This document shows, piece by piece, positions 27,179 to 37,269 of a stretch of 64,000 nt of DNA. Location: positions 24,081 through 88,080 of the forward strand of contig RQJH01000007.1 in NCBI GenBank assembly GCA_014156375.1, read 5' to 3'. Every line of letters begins with the position of its first letter. Position 1 is the stretch's first letter. Both the position numbers and the translations under genes were made by a program. This DNA is from Enterobacteriaceae bacterium 89 (GTDB lineage: Bacteria > Pseudomonadota > Gammaproteobacteria > Enterobacterales > Enterobacteriaceae). The notes under the pieces were generated by a model. That model was not told the DNA's origin. It ran no database searches and saw only the letters and a list, made by a program, of their open reading frames with translations.

Positions 27179-28384
27179 ATGAATTCTCTGTTGTTTGCGC
27201 TATTACGCGCACTGCGCAGTCACGCCTGGCTGCGCCTGATGGCCCTCGCCTTTATTATTTCTTCGCTGGGCAATGGTCTGACGCAGGTGGTGGTTTTTGG
27301 TCAGCTCCTGCGCTGGCAGGCCGCCCCGGAAGTGCTAACCTTCGCCTGGCTGCTAGCCACCGTTCCCGGCTTCATTGGTAGTCTTATTGGAGAAAAACTC
27401 TGCCACAGCCAGCCGCCGTTACGCCTGCTGTTGCTGTACGAATTACTGGGGCTGGCGGCACTGATGCTACCGTGGCAGGGCTTGCAGCATCACAATATTC
27501 CCCTGCTGCTCAGTGTTCAGTCCGTGGAGGCTTTACTTGGCGGTATGTCATGGCCTGCACTGGCATTGACGTTCAAACGCGGGCTAACGACGGAAGAGCT
27601 TCCGGCCGCTACGGCAATGGAAAATATGATTTTTGCCTCGCAGGTTTTGCTGGGCACGGGCGTGGGTGTGCTGTTGTTTGAGCGCTGTAGTCCTGAACGG
27701 CTGCTGATGGTCGATGCTGTAAGCTTTGTTGGGGCATCGGCCCTGTTATGGCTGACGCTAAGGCGCACTCAAATCAGCGCAGAACCTGTTCAACATCAGG
27801 GATCAAAGCCGCTACGCTGGACCAGCCTTAATCCAGCACAGAAGCGGAGCCTGCTGCTGCTTCCTTCGCTGGCGGCCGTTGGTGCTCCGGCGATGGCTTT
27901 GTTGCCCGCACTGGCGCAACAGCTTCAGCCGGAGAATACGACAGCGCTGGCGCTCCCGCTGCTGTTCAGCCGCAGCCTGGGCCAGCTTTGCGGACCGCTG
28001 TTGCTAAACAGCCACCGGATGCCGGAGTACACCCGGCGCAACACTCTGTTGCTCGGGTGTCTGGCGATCTTTTTAATTTCCTACACTCTGATCCCCGTGC
28101 TGGCACACTCTATGGCGGTGGCACTGGCGGCAATATTTACCGCTCATCTGGCTTCAAATATTGTTTTCGCCCTGGGAACCTTCAGCGTACTGCATCAGTT
28201 TCCGGAGCAGCATATTTCCAGCGCCAGCGCCAAAGCCATGCGCTGGCAAACACTGTCAGCCACTTTCGTCACCTTAATGAGCGTGCTTTTGACCGCTCAC
28301 TTCAGTGCTATTCAGACGCTGTGGTGCGTATCCCTCAGCGCATTATTTGGCGTCACCGTGGTTTTATTCCGCTATCGAAACTAA
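27179..28384 (+). CDS. MFS-type transporter of unknown substrate
   Basis: A 401-residue protein with about eleven to twelve hydrophobic helices and a short central cytoplasmic loop (near residues 195-220), the overall form of a major-facilitator exporter related to the enterobacterial MFS group that includes macrolide- and siderophore-efflux members. No charged family motif identifies the substrate. The ATG at 27179 has GGAG about 10 bp upstream. It fills the place that aslA/aslB occupy in E. coli, between hemY and the tRNA cluster, and its 3' end nearly touches the convergent glmZ gene. Single-gene unit by appearance. Confidence 0.78.
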   Translation: MNSLLFALLRALRSHAWLRLMALAFIISSLGNGLTQVVVFGQLLRWQAAPEVLTFAWLLATVPGFIGSLIGEKLCHSQPPLRLLLLYELLGLAALMLPWQGLQHHNIPLLLSVQSVEALLGGMSWPALALTFKRGLTTEELPAATAMENMIFASQVLLGTGVGVLLFERCSPERLLMVDAVSFVGASALLWLTLRRTQISAEPVQHQGSKPLRWTSLNPAQKRSLLLLPSLAAVGAPAMALLPALAQQLQPENTTALALPLLFSRSLGQLCGPLLLNSHRMPEYTRRNTLLLGCLAIFLISYTLIPVLAHSMAVALAAIFTAHLASNIVFALGTFSVLHQFPEQHISSASAKAMRWQTLSATFVTLMSVLLTAHFSAIQTLWCVSLSALFGVTVVLFRYRN

Positions 28385-28402
28385 ACCGGTCATTCTGCCC
28401 AT

Positions 28403-28438
28403 AAAAAAACGCCTGCTCCGGAAACCGGGGCAGGCGTT
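28403..28438 (-). terminator. glmZ intrinsic terminator
   Basis: Minus-strand stem AACGCCTGCCCCGG / CCGGAGCAGGCGTT (one mismatch) with TTT loop followed by seven U residues. Confidence 0.9.
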
Positions 28439-28609
28439 AAACAGGTCTGTTTGACAACAATTGGTGCTTCACTCAACGTTATGTCCATGGTGTCTGATGA
28501 GGCCGAAGCGACATCTGTCGGTGGACGATAAGCACCGTAAACGGCTCTGCATCATTCCGGGGTTTATGAGGCGATAAACGCGAACATAAGAAGTGGAATG
28601 AGCATCTAC
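28403..28609 (-). ncRNA. glmZ: GlmZ small RNA
   Basis: The minus strand from 28609 reads GTAGATGCTCATTCCA..., and later blocks such as GCAGAGCCGTTTACGGTGC, ACAGATGTCGCTT and TTGAGTGAAGCACC match E. coli GlmZ as I recall it. Length to the end of the terminator U-run is 207 nt, the known full length. GlmZ pairs with the glmS leader with Hfq to activate glucosamine-6-phosphate synthase and is cut by RNase E with RapZ. Position between hemY and the tRNA cluster matches E. coli. Upstream elements indicate sigma-54 control. Confidence 0.93.
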
Positions 28610-28620
28610 CCGGATATTAT

Positions 28621-28636
28621 TGCACACGTCATGCCA
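28621..28636 (-). promoter_or_regulatory. sigma-54 (RpoN) promoter of glmZ
   Basis: The minus strand reads TGGCATGACGTGTGCA: GG and GC doublets separated by 10 bp as in the -24/-12 class (TGGCACG-N4-TTGCA). The distance to the GlmZ 5' end is 11-12 bp. An AT-rich AATAATAT directly downstream could serve as an overlapping sigma-70 -10. Confidence 0.75.
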
Positions 28637-28687
28637 TTTCTGCACCCCTGATTATGGGGGTATTTCCTTTTTTAGGAATAGATGAGA

Positions 28688-28705
28688 TGTCGCCTGACTG
28701 CGACG
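28688..28705. promoter_or_regulatory. GlrR-like activator site, proximal
   Basis: TGTC-N10-GACG, one base off the GlrR consensus TGTC-N10-GACA, about 80-97 bp upstream of the glmZ start. Confidence 0.5.
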
Positions 28706-28750
28706 TAAAAAAGGTGAAAATGAGGATCAACTTAAAATCAGTCAATTAAA

Positions 28751-28768
28751 TGTCGCCATCTGGAGACA
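28751..28768. promoter_or_regulatory. GlrR-like activator site, distal
   Basis: Exact TGTC-N10-GACA palindrome about 142-160 bp upstream of the glmZ start, the spacing expected of a sigma-54 enhancer site. Confidence 0.65.
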
Positions 28769-28837
28769 TATTTTTTCAGAAGCTGTGGAAATCGTTGGAG
28801 GTTATTTTTTCAGGCAGAATGGCTGAATTCAGAATAG

Positions 28838-28861
28838 AAAAAACCCCGCCGAAGCGGGGTT
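28838..28861 (-). terminator. terminator of the argX-hisR-leuT-proM operon
   Basis: Stem AACCCCGC / GCGGGGTT with a 4-base loop followed on the minus strand by six T residues, 7 bp after the proM 3' end. Confidence 0.92.
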
Positions 28862-28867
28862 CAAAAT

Positions 28868-28944
28868 TGGTCGGCGAGAGAGGATTCGAACCTCCGACCC
28901 ACTGGTCCCAAACCAGTTGCGCTACCAAGCTGCGCTACTCGCCG
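28868..28944 (-). tRNA. proM: tRNA-Pro (anticodon TGG)
   Basis: A 77-nt cloverleaf beginning CGGCGAGTAGCGCAG with anticodon TGG in CTGGTTTGGGACCAG, T-loop GGTTCGAATCC and encoded CCA. Last tRNA of the cluster. Confidence 0.97.
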
Positions 28945-28988
28945 ATGTACTGCTTTTTGAATTTTTCGTTCAATTCTTTAGAGAGAAG

Positions 28989-29074
28989 TGGTGCGAGGGG
29001 GGGGACTCGAACCCCCACATCCTAAGGACACTAACACCTGAAGCTAGCGCGTCTACCAATTCCGCCACCTTCGC
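28989..29074 (-). tRNA. leuT: tRNA-Leu (anticodon CAG)
   Basis: An 86-nt class II tRNA with long variable arm, starting GCGAAGGTGGCGGAATTGG, anticodon CAG in GCTTCAGGTG, encoded CCA. The acceptor/T region includes a run of eight C/G residues. Confidence 0.96.
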
Positions 29075-29099
29075 AATGCCACAAAACTCTTTAAATTAA

Positions 29100-29176
29100 T
29101 GGGGTGGCTAATGGGATTCGAACCCACGACAACTGGAATCACAATCCAGGGCTCTACCAACTGAGCTATAGCCACC
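29100..29176 (-). tRNA. hisR: tRNA-His (anticodon GTG)
   Basis: A 77-nt tRNA including the extra G at position -1, start GGTGGCTATAGCTCAG, anticodon GTG in GATTGTGATTCC, encoded CCA. Confidence 0.97.
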
Positions 29177-29231
29177 ACTGAAATCTTTTCTACGCGGTTA
29201 ATTAACCACCGCAGCTCCAGCACCGGGTTAA

Positions 29232-29308
<77 letters not shown>

Positions 29309-29329
29309 TTAGCGCCGTTGCGGGGTCGG

Positions 29330-29358
29330 ATAATACGGACTTCCCCCCCCGCTGTCTA
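29330..29358 (-). promoter_or_regulatory. tRNA operon promoter
   Basis: Minus strand: -35 TAGACA (29353-29358), 17-bp spacer, -10 TATTAT (29330-29335), then a GC-rich discriminator CCGACCCCGC of the kind seen in stringently controlled stable-RNA promoters. The spacer contains an unusual run of eight G. Confidence 0.8.
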
Positions 29359-29410
29359 GTGCCTTTTTAAATAAAATGTTTGTTTGGTTATGCTTTGTGC
29401 GTTTTGTCGC

Positions 29411-30796
29411 TTATTCCGACAATTCTCGCGGATCTACCGGGCGATGCAACCCTAAAATCTTATACAGCACAGTCACTATCGCCAGGAAAAGGATCCCGAC
29501 AATCAGCGACAAGCGGGTGTCTTCGTTGAATCCCATCCCGATAAGCACACAAATCAGGAAAGCCATCGTCAGCCAGTTCGCCCACGGGAAAAGCACCGAG
29601 CGGAACGGGTGGCTCGCCATAGCCTGCTTATGCGCATCACGGAAGCGCAGTTGGCTAATCAGGATCACAAACCACGGCACCATTCCCGGCAGGACGCTGG
29701 CGCTGTAAACGTAGACGAAAACACGCTGCGGATTGGGAATGATGTAGTTCAGGCAGGAGCCGAGCAGCAGAATGGCAATGGAAACCGCAACGCCCATCAC
29801 CGGCACGCCATGACGGGAGACTTTGGCCATCGACGAAGGCAGCTGGCGATTGTTTGCCAGCGCGTAGAGCATGCGCCCGCAGCTATACATCCCGCTGTTA
29901 CAACCAGAAAGCGCTGCGGTCAGCACCACAAAGTTGATGATCCCGGCGGCTGCCGTGATGCCAATTTTCGCGAAGGTCAGCACAAACGGGCTGCCATTAC
30001 TGCCGATATCGTTCCACGGGAAGATAGTGACGATAACGAAAATCGCCCCAACGTAGAAAATCAGGATCCGCCACAGCACTTTGCCCACTGCGCTACGCAG
30101 GGTGACCTGAGGATTCTTGGCTTCACCCGCGGTGATCCCAATCAGTTCCACGCCCTGATAGGACGCCACCACGATGCAAAGCGCGGTCAGGAAGCCTTTC
30201 CAGCCTCCGGCAAAGAAACCGCCATGTGCGGTCAGGTTGTCAAAGCCAATGGCGTGTCCACCGTTGCCGAAGCCAAAGAAAATCACTCCGAGCCCGACCA
30301 CAATCATCACGATAATGGTGGTGACCTTGATCATCGCAAACCAGAATTCCAGCTCGCCGTACAAACGCACGGCGGCAAGGTTGGCCAGCGCCACCAGCGC
30401 CACGGCTATCAGTGCGGGTATCCACTGCGCCATCTCCGGGAACCAGAACTGGACGTAAACCCCAATCGCGGTGATCTCCGAAATCCCCACGGCCATCCAC
30501 ATAAACCAGTAAGACCATGCGGTCAGGTAGCCGAAAAAGGGACTCATGTAGCGGTGAGCGTAGACGGCGAACGAGCCGGTGACGGGCTCAAGGAACAGCA
30601 TTTCGCCCATCGATCTCATGATAAAGAAAACAAACAACCCGGCGATAATATAGGCCAGCAGGACTGACGGACCGGCCCACTTCAGGGTGCTGGCAGAGCC
30701 CATAAACAGGCCCACGCCGATGGTGCCGCCAAGGGCAATTAATTCGATGTGACGCGCTTCCAGCCCTCGCTGTAGCGCTGGTTCTTTCTCAGCCAT
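29411..30796 (-). CDS. yifK: YifK (ThrP), amino-acid permease of the APC family
   Basis: A 461-residue amino acid-polyamine-organocation permease with about twelve hydrophobic segments. The signature [21 protein letters not shown] lies after a short charged N terminus, and [20 protein letters not shown] is the typical cytoplasmic loop. E. coli YifK/ThrP imports threonine and serine. The start [19 protein letters not shown] at 30796 is the conserved one; 29 upstream in-frame residues are rejected. About 200 bp separate it from wecG; the tRNA operon lies downstream, as in E. coli. Confidence 0.95.
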   Translation of the reverse strand: MAEKEPALQRGLEARHIELIALGGTIGVGLFMGSASTLKWAGPSVLLAYIIAGLFVFFIMRSMGEMLFLEPVTGSFAVYAHRYMSPFFGYLTAWSYWFMWMAVGISEITAIGVYVQFWFPEMAQWIPALIAVALVALANLAAVRLYGELEFWFAMIKVTTIIVMIVVGLGVIFFGFGNGGHAIGFDNLTAHGGFFAGGWKGFLTALCIVVASYQGVELIGITAGEAKNPQVTLRSAVGKVLWRILIFYVGAIFVIVTIFPWNDIGSNGSPFVLTFAKIGITAAAGIINFVVLTAALSGCNSGMYSCGRMLYALANNRQLPSSMAKVSRHGVPVMGVAVSIAILLLGSCLNYIIPNPQRVFVYVYSASVLPGMVPWFVILISQLRFRDAHKQAMASHPFRSVLFPWANWLTMAFLICVLIGMGFNEDTRLSLIVGILFLAIVTVLYKILGLHRPVDPRELSE

Positions 30797-31002
30797 AGAT
30801 CCTCGTGTATTTGCATTATTCCGGTCGATGCCGGTTATTGTTATGAACAGAATGTACTGCGGTGCAACGCCTGCGGCAGACAAAATGCAGGGCGTTTAAG
30901 GGTGCGCATGGTTAAATAAAATGCGCGAAATGGCAAACAAAGTATTAATTATGTGAATGTGTTGCACAATAAACGCGCAACACATTTTTCAGAGAGAGGA
31001 AC

Positions 31003-31743
31003 TCAGAGGTTGCCGGTGTAATGCCAGCGGAGGTAGCGCAGCAGGCGAAGCTGCCGGGTGATACGGCTTGGCTGAGATAACAAACGATAGAGCCACTCCA
31101 GCCCCAGCGTTTGCCAAATTTTCGGCGCGCGTTTCACATGCCCGGTAAACACGTCGTAGGTTCCACCTACACCCATGTACAGCGCATGTGGATGAACTTC
31201 ACGGCAATCGCGCATAAAGATTTCCTGCTTCGGCGATCCCATGGCAACGGTGACAATCGACGCGCCGCTGGCATGAATACGAGCAAACAAAGCCGGCCGA
31301 TCTTCCGCTTTGAAGTAGCCGTCCTGACTGCCAACAATGTTGACGTTCCACTGCTTGCGCAGACGAGTTTCAGTCTCCCTCAGAACATCGGGCTTGCCGC
31401 CGACCAGAAAAACAGGTGATCCCTCTTTTCCCGCACGAGCCATCAGGGCCTCCCACAGATCGGCGCCCGCCACCCGCGAAACATTCGCCTGCGGGTATTT
31501 CTTACGCACCGAACGCACCACGCTGATGCCATCGGCGTATTTGTATTCTGCAGCGTCAATCAGGGTACGAACTTCAGCGTTATCTTCTGCCGTCAGGACT
31601 TTCTCGGCGTTGATGGCCACCAGCGTACCCTGTTTCATTTCTCCACCGGCATACAGATAATCGAGCGCGTGCTGCATGTCGCGCCAGCCGATGAGCTGCA
31701 AACCACGTACTTTATAAAGCGGTGCAGCCGTTGATTCCGTCAT
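31003..31743 (-). CDS. wecG: UDP-N-acetyl-D-mannosaminuronic acid transferase WecG
   Basis: A 246-residue WecG/TagA/CpsF-family glycosyltransferase that adds ManNAcA to lipid I to give ECA lipid II at the cytoplasmic face. Family blocks: [34 protein letters not shown] and GSPKQEIFM followed by [18 protein letters not shown]. The start at 31743 ([15 protein letters not shown]) aligns with E. coli; the longer frame adds five residues over the wzyE end. Last gene of the ECA operon. Confidence 0.96.
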   Translation of the reverse strand: MTESTAAPLYKVRGLQLIGWRDMQHALDYLYAGGEMKQGTLVAINAEKVLTAEDNAEVRTLIDAAEYKYADGISVVRSVRKKYPQANVSRVAGADLWEALMARAGKEGSPVFLVGGKPDVLRETETRLRKQWNVNIVGSQDGYFKAEDRPALFARIHASGASIVTVAMGSPKQEIFMRDCREVHPHALYMGVGGTYDVFTGHVKRAPKIWQTLGLEWLYRLLSQPSRITRQLRLLRYLRWHYTGNL

Positions 31744-31754
31744 GTGTTCCCTTA

Positions 31755-33095
31755 TCAAACCAGAGGCTGCGGCTGTGGGCGCTTATGCACCAGACCAGCG
31801 CTGTCAAACAGCCAGTACAGGAGCTTCGCCACCAACAGGCACAGACCAAAAATTACCAGGAAAAAAACCACCCGCGAGACAAAGGAATCCAGCCCCTCAC
31901 GAGCAAGCACAATCATGTTGAAGATAGCTCCAAAACAAAAACTGTGCAGAATGGCCGCTTTATAGCGGTTAGCTTCTTGGTTGCCCAGCTCGTACAGCCA
32001 GTCAAACCATTTAATAATCAAACCGACCACCACCGCGCCTGACGGGATAAACCATCCTCCGCCCATCACCACCAGCGAACCGATAAGCGTTGGGGAAATG
32101 GCGAGCCCGGAGTGATTATTCAGCACTTCCCAGGTGAAATAGTTGGCGGTATTGAGCACGATGCCCGGACGATCGGGCCACAGCCAGCTCGGGATAAACA
32201 CGTAGAAATCGCGAACGATGGGAGCCAGCCCCTGAAAATCGATTTTGTCGTAGTTCTGCAAAAGCAGAGCCAGGTTTTCCCACGGCGAGAACGTGTCGCG
32301 GGTCAGATAGAGAAAAGTGTAAAACGCCTCGTCGCCGCTGACGCTCATTCCGTAGCGTTTCAGAGCCAGCCAGAACATGCCGACAATGCCTAATACCCCC
32401 GCCGCCGCCAGCATCCACAGCGAGATCCAGCCGCGAATGATGCCAATGAACAGGAAGATGGCAAAGGCGATGATGATGTTAGCTCGCGTCCCGCCCACAA
32501 TCACGTAGGTCAGCAGACCGAACGCCACGGTGCTGATCAGAAAGAACATCCACGCTTTACTGTCCTGACGCAGGAAGTAAATCACCAGCATCGCCGGGAT
32601 GAAGAAATAGAAAAAGCGCTTCAACGCCACGCCCGACACTTCGCTGGAGAAGATCTGGCTGTAGGAGTGCAGCTTAAACAGTAAAAAACCATTATGCATG
32701 AAGAAGATGCTGACGCTAACCAGCGCCACCAGCGCCAGCAGCATCCACGTCAGATGGGTTTCCACCCGATTCATGGTAAACAGTGGGCGGCGCTCAGCCT
32801 GAATACGCCTGGCCCGCAGCCGCGTTTTGTAGGTGACGTAATAGATGGCGTAGAAACAGACCGCTGACAGCAGCGCCTGCAGCAAAATTTCCGGAGGGGC
32901 AATCCCGACATCAAAACGGAACACCAGCGTCATCGACAGCGGGAAGCCGAAAAAGAACGTCAGCAAAAAGAGCAACGAGAAGAAGACGTTGAAGTTAAAG
33001 CGCACGCGACGAAATTCAAAGTACGTCAGCGTGGCGATAAACAACGATGAAAACAGCCAGACGATCAGCAGACCAGTAAACTGCATCAGGCTCAT
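31755..33095 (-). CDS. wzyE: ECA polymerase WzyE
   Basis: A 446-residue inner-membrane polymerase with about eleven hydrophobic segments that joins ECA trisaccharide repeats on the periplasmic side. Long conserved stretches such as [22 protein letters not shown], the periplasmic-loop motif [13 protein letters not shown] and HNGFLLF match E. coli WzyE. It overlaps wecF by 4 bp (start 33095) and precedes wecG by 11 bp. Works with WzxE and chain-length regulator WzzE. Confidence 0.96.
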   Translation of the reverse strand: MSLMQFTGLLIVWLFSSLFIATLTYFEFRRVRFNFNVFFSLLFLLTFFFGFPLSMTLVFRFDVGIAPPEILLQALLSAVCFYAIYYVTYKTRLRARRIQAERRPLFTMNRVETHLTWMLLALVALVSVSIFFMHNGFLLFKLHSYSQIFSSEVSGVALKRFFYFFIPAMLVIYFLRQDSKAWMFFLISTVAFGLLTYVIVGGTRANIIIAFAIFLFIGIIRGWISLWMLAAAGVLGIVGMFWLALKRYGMSVSGDEAFYTFLYLTRDTFSPWENLALLLQNYDKIDFQGLAPIVRDFYVFIPSWLWPDRPGIVLNTANYFTWEVLNNHSGLAISPTLIGSLVVMGGGWFIPSGAVVVGLIIKWFDWLYELGNQEANRYKAAILHSFCFGAIFNMIVLAREGLDSFVSRVVFFLVIFGLCLLVAKLLYWLFDSAGLVHKRPQPQPLV

Positions 33096-34171
33096 TGCGC
33101 TTCTCCTGCTGCGATGCGCAGCGCGCGGTGCCAGGGTTCCAGATAGTTCGGCCGGAAGAAGGCGATTTGCGTTTTATCCACGCTCGCCAACTGGCGCTGC
33201 GCTTCACGCACCACCGCCACATCCAGTTTATCTGAAGTAAACAGCACCGGGATGTGCTGCTCGGTCATATCCTGCCAGAACGGATTCTCGCGGTTGAGCA
33301 CGCAAGGAATACCGGCCTGAATCAGCAGACACTGCGTGCCAATACCCTGCTGTCGGGGAAACAGGAAGTACCCTAAATCGCAATGGCGCAACAAATTCAG
33401 GTACTCATCAAACGCCAGTTTGTTTTCCAGGACCTGCAGATGCTCAGCGCGAAACAGGGCTGCACCCGCCGTGCGCACTTCACGAATGTATTCCTCATTA
33501 TTAGCAGGATAGCCCATCGGCACCACTACCGTCACGGTATCGCCAAACTGCTGATGAATCGCTTTTAATGCCGCAACGTGATCGTTGCTGCGATCGCCTG
33601 AATTACCGACGAGGATTGTCAGCGCTTCCCCCTCGCGTGGCTCAGCGCCTAATGAGTTTAAGGATGGATCCATTCGCGTCGGGAAATAAAGCAGCTCACC
33701 TTTCACCTGGGGGTTTTTCCGGGCAAAAGTGTTTAAATCGCCTCGGGTTGCGAAGACGCGCCCCACTCGCCCCTGAGCCAGTCGGCGCAGAGGGTAGAAC
33801 AGACGGAACTTCAGGCCAGCGGAAACCTCATACAGGTCCGCTCCCCAGATATGCCAGTTGAACTGATCCGGTTTGATGGCACCCGTCAGTAAGGCCAGCC
33901 ACAGCCCAAAATTAAACTGTCCGTGGAAGAAAAACCGCTGCCTGCGGTCGGCTTTGGCTTTCGCCACCACCGCCTGTGCCAGGGCTTTCTTGCTTGGATA
34001 AAAGCTCAGCGTCAGCGCCGGATTTTCCGCAACCCAGCTTTGCTCGTTTCCTACCACCATAAACTCTCTGGCCTGCGGACTGCTTTCCGCCAGCTCGTCA
34101 TTGAAAAACCGCAGCACGGTCTGGTTATGGTGCGGGATATCCGATCCCAGTACGTGTATCAGTACGGTCAT
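33092..34171 (-). CDS. wecF: TDP-Fuc4NAc:lipid II Fuc4NAc transferase WecF
   Basis: A 359-residue glycosyltransferase (family 56) adding the third sugar, Fuc4NAc, to make ECA lipid [28 protein letters not shown] is the typical N terminus, and [23 protein letters not shown] a conserved C-terminal donor-site block. ATGA-type overlaps with wzxE upstream and wzyE downstream. Soluble, membrane-associated by family knowledge. Confidence 0.96.
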   Translation of the reverse strand: MTVLIHVLGSDIPHHNQTVLRFFNDELAESSPQAREFMVVGNEQSWVAENPALTLSFYPSKKALAQAVVAKAKADRRQRFFFHGQFNFGLWLALLTGAIKPDQFNWHIWGADLYEVSAGLKFRLFYPLRRLAQGRVGRVFATRGDLNTFARKNPQVKGELLYFPTRMDPSLNSLGAEPREGEALTILVGNSGDRSNDHVAALKAIHQQFGDTVTVVVPMGYPANNEEYIREVRTAGAALFRAEHLQVLENKLAFDEYLNLLRHCDLGYFLFPRQQGIGTQCLLIQAGIPCVLNRENPFWQDMTEQHIPVLFTSDKLDVAVVREAQRQLASVDKTQIAFFRPNYLEPWHRALRIAAGEAQ

Positions 34172-35418
34172 GTCCGTTTACGCCAGATAAGAAATACGCT
34201 GCTGCACAGCGCAAAGTAAACAATATAGGTCGCCATATAGGCCTGAGCCGCGCCCAGGGCGCCGTGCGCCGGGATCAACCAGTGGGAGAAAGCCGTCAAC
34301 AGGGTGAACTGGCTGACTTCGGTAAGGATATAGAACCGCAGCGAGGCTTTGGCGATCACCAGATAGCCATAAACGTAAGCGCCCACTTTCAGCACATCGC
34401 CGACTAACTGCCAGGCAAAGAGGTCGCGCATCGCGGTAAACTTGCTGGAAAACAGCAGCCAGATGGCAAAATCACGCAGCAGCCAGACCGTCAGGCTTGC
34501 CGCTGCCACCGCAGGAAGAACAAACTTCAGCGATTTAGCGATTTCGCGGGTAATGTCGGCCTTTGCCGTCAGTCGCGAGAGCGTTGGCAGCAAATAGACG
34601 CTAAACGAGGCGGTGATAAACTGCAGATAAGCATCCGAAATGCTGCTGACGCCCTGCCAGATCCCCACTTCATCCCAGCTGTAGTGCGCCGCCAGCAGGT
34701 TTCGCATCATCACATAGGCCACCGGCAGCGTCACCGAGGTGATCAGCGCCATCAGGGTGAATTTTCCCAACTGACTTGCCAGAAAGCTATCCCATTGCGG
34801 CTTCAGGTATGAAAGCGGAATAGTTTTACGCTTTGCCAGCATCACGCCAGCGGGGAGAACCACCAGCGCAGGCACCAGCGCCAGCCCAAGCAGCGCGCCC
34901 TGATAGCCACCGATCCGCCAGCTCAGGAAGTAGGCAGCAACGCCAATCAGGCTCCCGGCGATCAGTGCGAGCGCATTACCCGCCGCATCCCGAAAGCCTT
35001 TCAGCAGTGCCAGCAGCAGATTCGCCCAGGCAATCCCCATCTGCACCAGCGCGACCAGCCGCACCAGCCCTTGATAGTGCTGATGACCAAACAGTGCCTG
35101 GCTGATGGGAGCGGCAGCCAATACGAAAATCACCGCCAGCAGCGTGGAAAAACCAAGCACCATCGCTGAAGAGGTGCCTACAACTTTGCGCAGGTGAGCC
35201 GGATCGTCATGATATTGCGCTACATACTTGGTGACGCCGTTGAAAATCCCTGCGCCTGCCAGCACGCCCAGCACGGTAACAAGCTGGCGGAAGTTTCCCG
35301 CCTGACCGACACCCGCAGGGCCATAGGAAACGGCCAGCAGTTTAACAACCAGCAGGCCAGCGCCGATTTTTACCAGCGTGCTGGCTGCCGTCCAGATTGA
35401 AGCTTTTGCCAGTGACAT
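34168..35418 (-). CDS. wzxE: ECA lipid III flippase WzxE
   Basis: A 416-residue polysaccharide-transport (MOP superfamily) flippase with about twelve membrane helices that moves lipid III across the inner membrane. The N terminus [29 protein letters not shown] and the segment [20 protein letters not shown] are characteristic. It starts 1 bp after wecE and overlaps wecF by 4 bp, so expression is tightly coupled. Confidence 0.96.
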   Translation of the reverse strand: MSLAKASIWTAASTLVKIGAGLLVVKLLAVSYGPAGVGQAGNFRQLVTVLGVLAGAGIFNGVTKYVAQYHDDPAHLRKVVGTSSAMVLGFSTLLAVIFVLAAAPISQALFGHQHYQGLVRLVALVQMGIAWANLLLALLKGFRDAAGNALALIAGSLIGVAAYFLSWRIGGYQGALLGLALVPALVVLPAGVMLAKRKTIPLSYLKPQWDSFLASQLGKFTLMALITSVTLPVAYVMMRNLLAAHYSWDEVGIWQGVSSISDAYLQFITASFSVYLLPTLSRLTAKADITREIAKSLKFVLPAVAAASLTVWLLRDFAIWLLFSSKFTAMRDLFAWQLVGDVLKVGAYVYGYLVIAKASLRFYILTEVSQFTLLTAFSHWLIPAHGALGAAQAYMATYIVYFALCSSVFLIWRKRT

Positions 35419-35419
35419 A

Positions 35420-36550
35420 TCAGGAGAAGTAGCTCAGCAATGAGTTGATCACCGTACGCTGATTCACCGGAGCCAGGTTGTAGAAAAGCGGCAGGCGAAG
35501 CAAACGCTCACTTTCCTGAGTGGTGAAGCGGTCTTCACCGTGGAATTCACCAAAGGCTTTCCCCGCCGGAGAGGAATGCAGTGGGATGTAGTGGAACACG
35601 GCGAGGATTTCGGCTTCCTTCAGCCAGCCGATAAGGCGAGCCCGATCGTCCTCATCCCGCAGCTTGATGTAAAACATGTGCGCGTTGTGCACACAATCTT
35701 CCGGGATCGTTGGCAGCTCAATACGCCCCGCATCAGCCAGCGGTTTCAGCGCATCGTAGTAGGTTTGCCAGAGGCTCAGGCGCTGCAGGTTAATACGTTC
35801 AGCCGCTTCAAGCTGTGCCCACAGGTAGGCAGCCTGTAAATCCGCCATCAGATAGCTGGAACCAATATCGCGCCAGGTGTATTTATCCACCTGGCCACGG
35901 AAAAACTGACTGCGGTTGGTGCCCTTTTCGCGAATGATTTCCGCGCGCTCAACCAGATCGCGGTCATTAATTAGCGTGGCCCCGCCTTCGCCGCCTGCGG
36001 TGTAGTTTTTAGTCTCATGGAAGCTGAAACAGCCGATATGACCAATGGTACCCAGCGCACGGCCTTTATAAGTCGACATCACGCCCTGTGCGGCATCTTC
36101 CACCACAAACAGATTATGCTTTTTGGCAATAGCCATGATGGTGTCCATTTCGCAGGCCACGCCGGCGTAATGAACGGGCACGATCGCACGGGTTTTGTCA
36201 GTAATGGCGGCTTCGATCATCGTTTCATCGATGTTCATGGTATCGCGACGAATATCGACAAAAATGATTTTCGCGCCGCGCAGCACAAAGGCGTTTGAAG
36301 TGGAGACGAAGGTGTAGCTCGGCATGATCACTTCATCACCCGGCTGAATATCCAGCAGCAACGCCGCCATCTCGAGCGAGGCCGTACAGGAAGGTGTTAA
36401 CAGCACTTTCACGCTGCCGAAACGCTGCTCCATCCACTGCTGACAGCGACGGGTAAAACCGCCATCGCCGCAGAGCTTGCCGCTGCTCATCGCGGACTGC
36501 ATGTATTCCAGCTCAGTGCCGACGACCGGCGGTGCGTTAAAAGGGATCAT
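35420..36550 (-). CDS. wecE: dTDP-4-amino-4,6-dideoxygalactose transaminase WecE
   Basis: A 376-residue PLP-dependent DegT/DnrJ/EryC1 sugar aminotransferase that converts dTDP-4-keto-6-deoxyglucose to dTDP-Fuc4N with glutamate. The PLP Lys lies in SFHETKNYTAGGEGGA, and the cofactor Asp in VVEDAAQGVMSTYKG. Its substrate is normally made by RffG, whose gene is missing from this operon, so the supply must come from elsewhere (rmlB of an O-antigen locus). Ten base pairs from wecD. Confidence 0.96.
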   Translation of the reverse strand: MIPFNAPPVVGTELEYMQSAMSSGKLCGDGGFTRRCQQWMEQRFGSVKVLLTPSCTASLEMAALLLDIQPGDEVIMPSYTFVSTSNAFVLRGAKIIFVDIRRDTMNIDETMIEAAITDKTRAIVPVHYAGVACEMDTIMAIAKKHNLFVVEDAAQGVMSTYKGRALGTIGHIGCFSFHETKNYTAGGEGGATLINDRDLVERAEIIREKGTNRSQFFRGQVDKYTWRDIGSSYLMADLQAAYLWAQLEAAERINLQRLSLWQTYYDALKPLADAGRIELPTIPEDCVHNAHMFYIKLRDEDDRARLIGWLKEAEILAVFHYIPLHSSPAGKAFGEFHGEDRFTTQESERLLRLPLFYNLAPVNQRTVINSLLSYFS

Positions 36551-36559
36551 CGTTTCACC

Positions 36560-37243
36560 TCACCTGTATAACCAGTAGGCGGTGCTGTCTATCGTTGCAC
36601 CGCTATGTATGTAACGTTTGAGCGCCGCCGTATTACCGATTTGGGTGGCGACTCTCAGCGTGCTCAGGCCTCGCTGCTGCGCCCAACATAAAGCGGCCTG
36701 CATTAAGACTTCACCCGCGCCGCGCCCTGCGAGCAGGCCAATTCGGGCCTCGCTGTCATCCAACTGGCGCAAAGAGACAAAAGCACGGATATCGCCGCTT
36801 TCATCACGAAAAATCAGACATTGATTATCAAACGTCCCGTGAACGGCATTTTCAACCCACTGGGCATAGAACCGGCCGCTGGCTTCTGTTGCATACCAGG
36901 GCGCGCGAAAACGGCTCTGGGCGAAGGCCTGTGCCGCCAGTTCGCGTAAGCGAGGGATATCCTTCTCCGTCGCGATTTCCGCTGCGGGATCGCGGCAGGT
37001 TTCAACCGATAATCGCAAATCGACTTCGCCTTCGACGAGACAGAATCCCAGAAGCTGCAACGCATCCAGCCGGTCTGCGCGCTGAGCCGGAATTTTGGCC
37101 TGCACGCGCGACCAGTTCGCCAGCATGGATTCGTCAAGCGTCGGGGCATCATCGCTAAAGCGCAAAACAGCGCTGTTGACGCCAAAGAACTGGTTTTCCC
37201 AGTTCAGGGGCTCAATATTGGCGCGAACGGAAAGGTTTGTCAT
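36560..37243 (-). CDS. wecD: dTDP-fucosamine acetyltransferase WecD
   Basis: A 227-residue GNAT-fold acetyltransferase giving dTDP-Fuc4NAc from acetyl-CoA. Conserved blocks: [17 protein letters not shown] near the start, [23 protein letters not shown], the acetyl-CoA P-loop region [13 protein letters not shown], and the end [19 protein letters not shown]. The start at 37243 has a GGGG ribosome site; the 12-residue longer frame runs into wecC. Only 26 bp separate it from wecC, where E. coli carries rffG and rffH. Confidence 0.93.
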   Translation of the reverse strand: MTNLSVRANIEPLNWENQFFGVNSAVLRFSDDAPTLDESMLANWSRVQAKIPAQRADRLDALQLLGFCLVEGEVDLRLSVETCRDPAAEIATEKDIPRLRELAAQAFAQSRFRAPWYATEASGRFYAQWVENAVHGTFDNQCLIFRDESGDIRAFVSLRQLDDSEARIGLLAGRGAGEVLMQAALCWAQQRGLSTLRVATQIGNTAALKRYIHSGATIDSTAYWLYR

Positions 37244-37269
37244 AGATCCCCCTGCAGGAAGCGAGTCCT

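Noticed and set aside
29342..29350. Run of C residues in the tRNA promoter spacer, considered as an assembly error or phase-variable tract
   Set aside because: It lies in a 17-bp promoter spacer of normal length with good -35 and -10 boxes, so there is no sign of error; phase variation of a tRNA promoter is not supported by anything else here.
29609..30667. 352-residue open frame antisense to yifK
   Set aside because: Mirror of a membrane-protein gene, very rich in His, Asn and Asp; no start context or domain.
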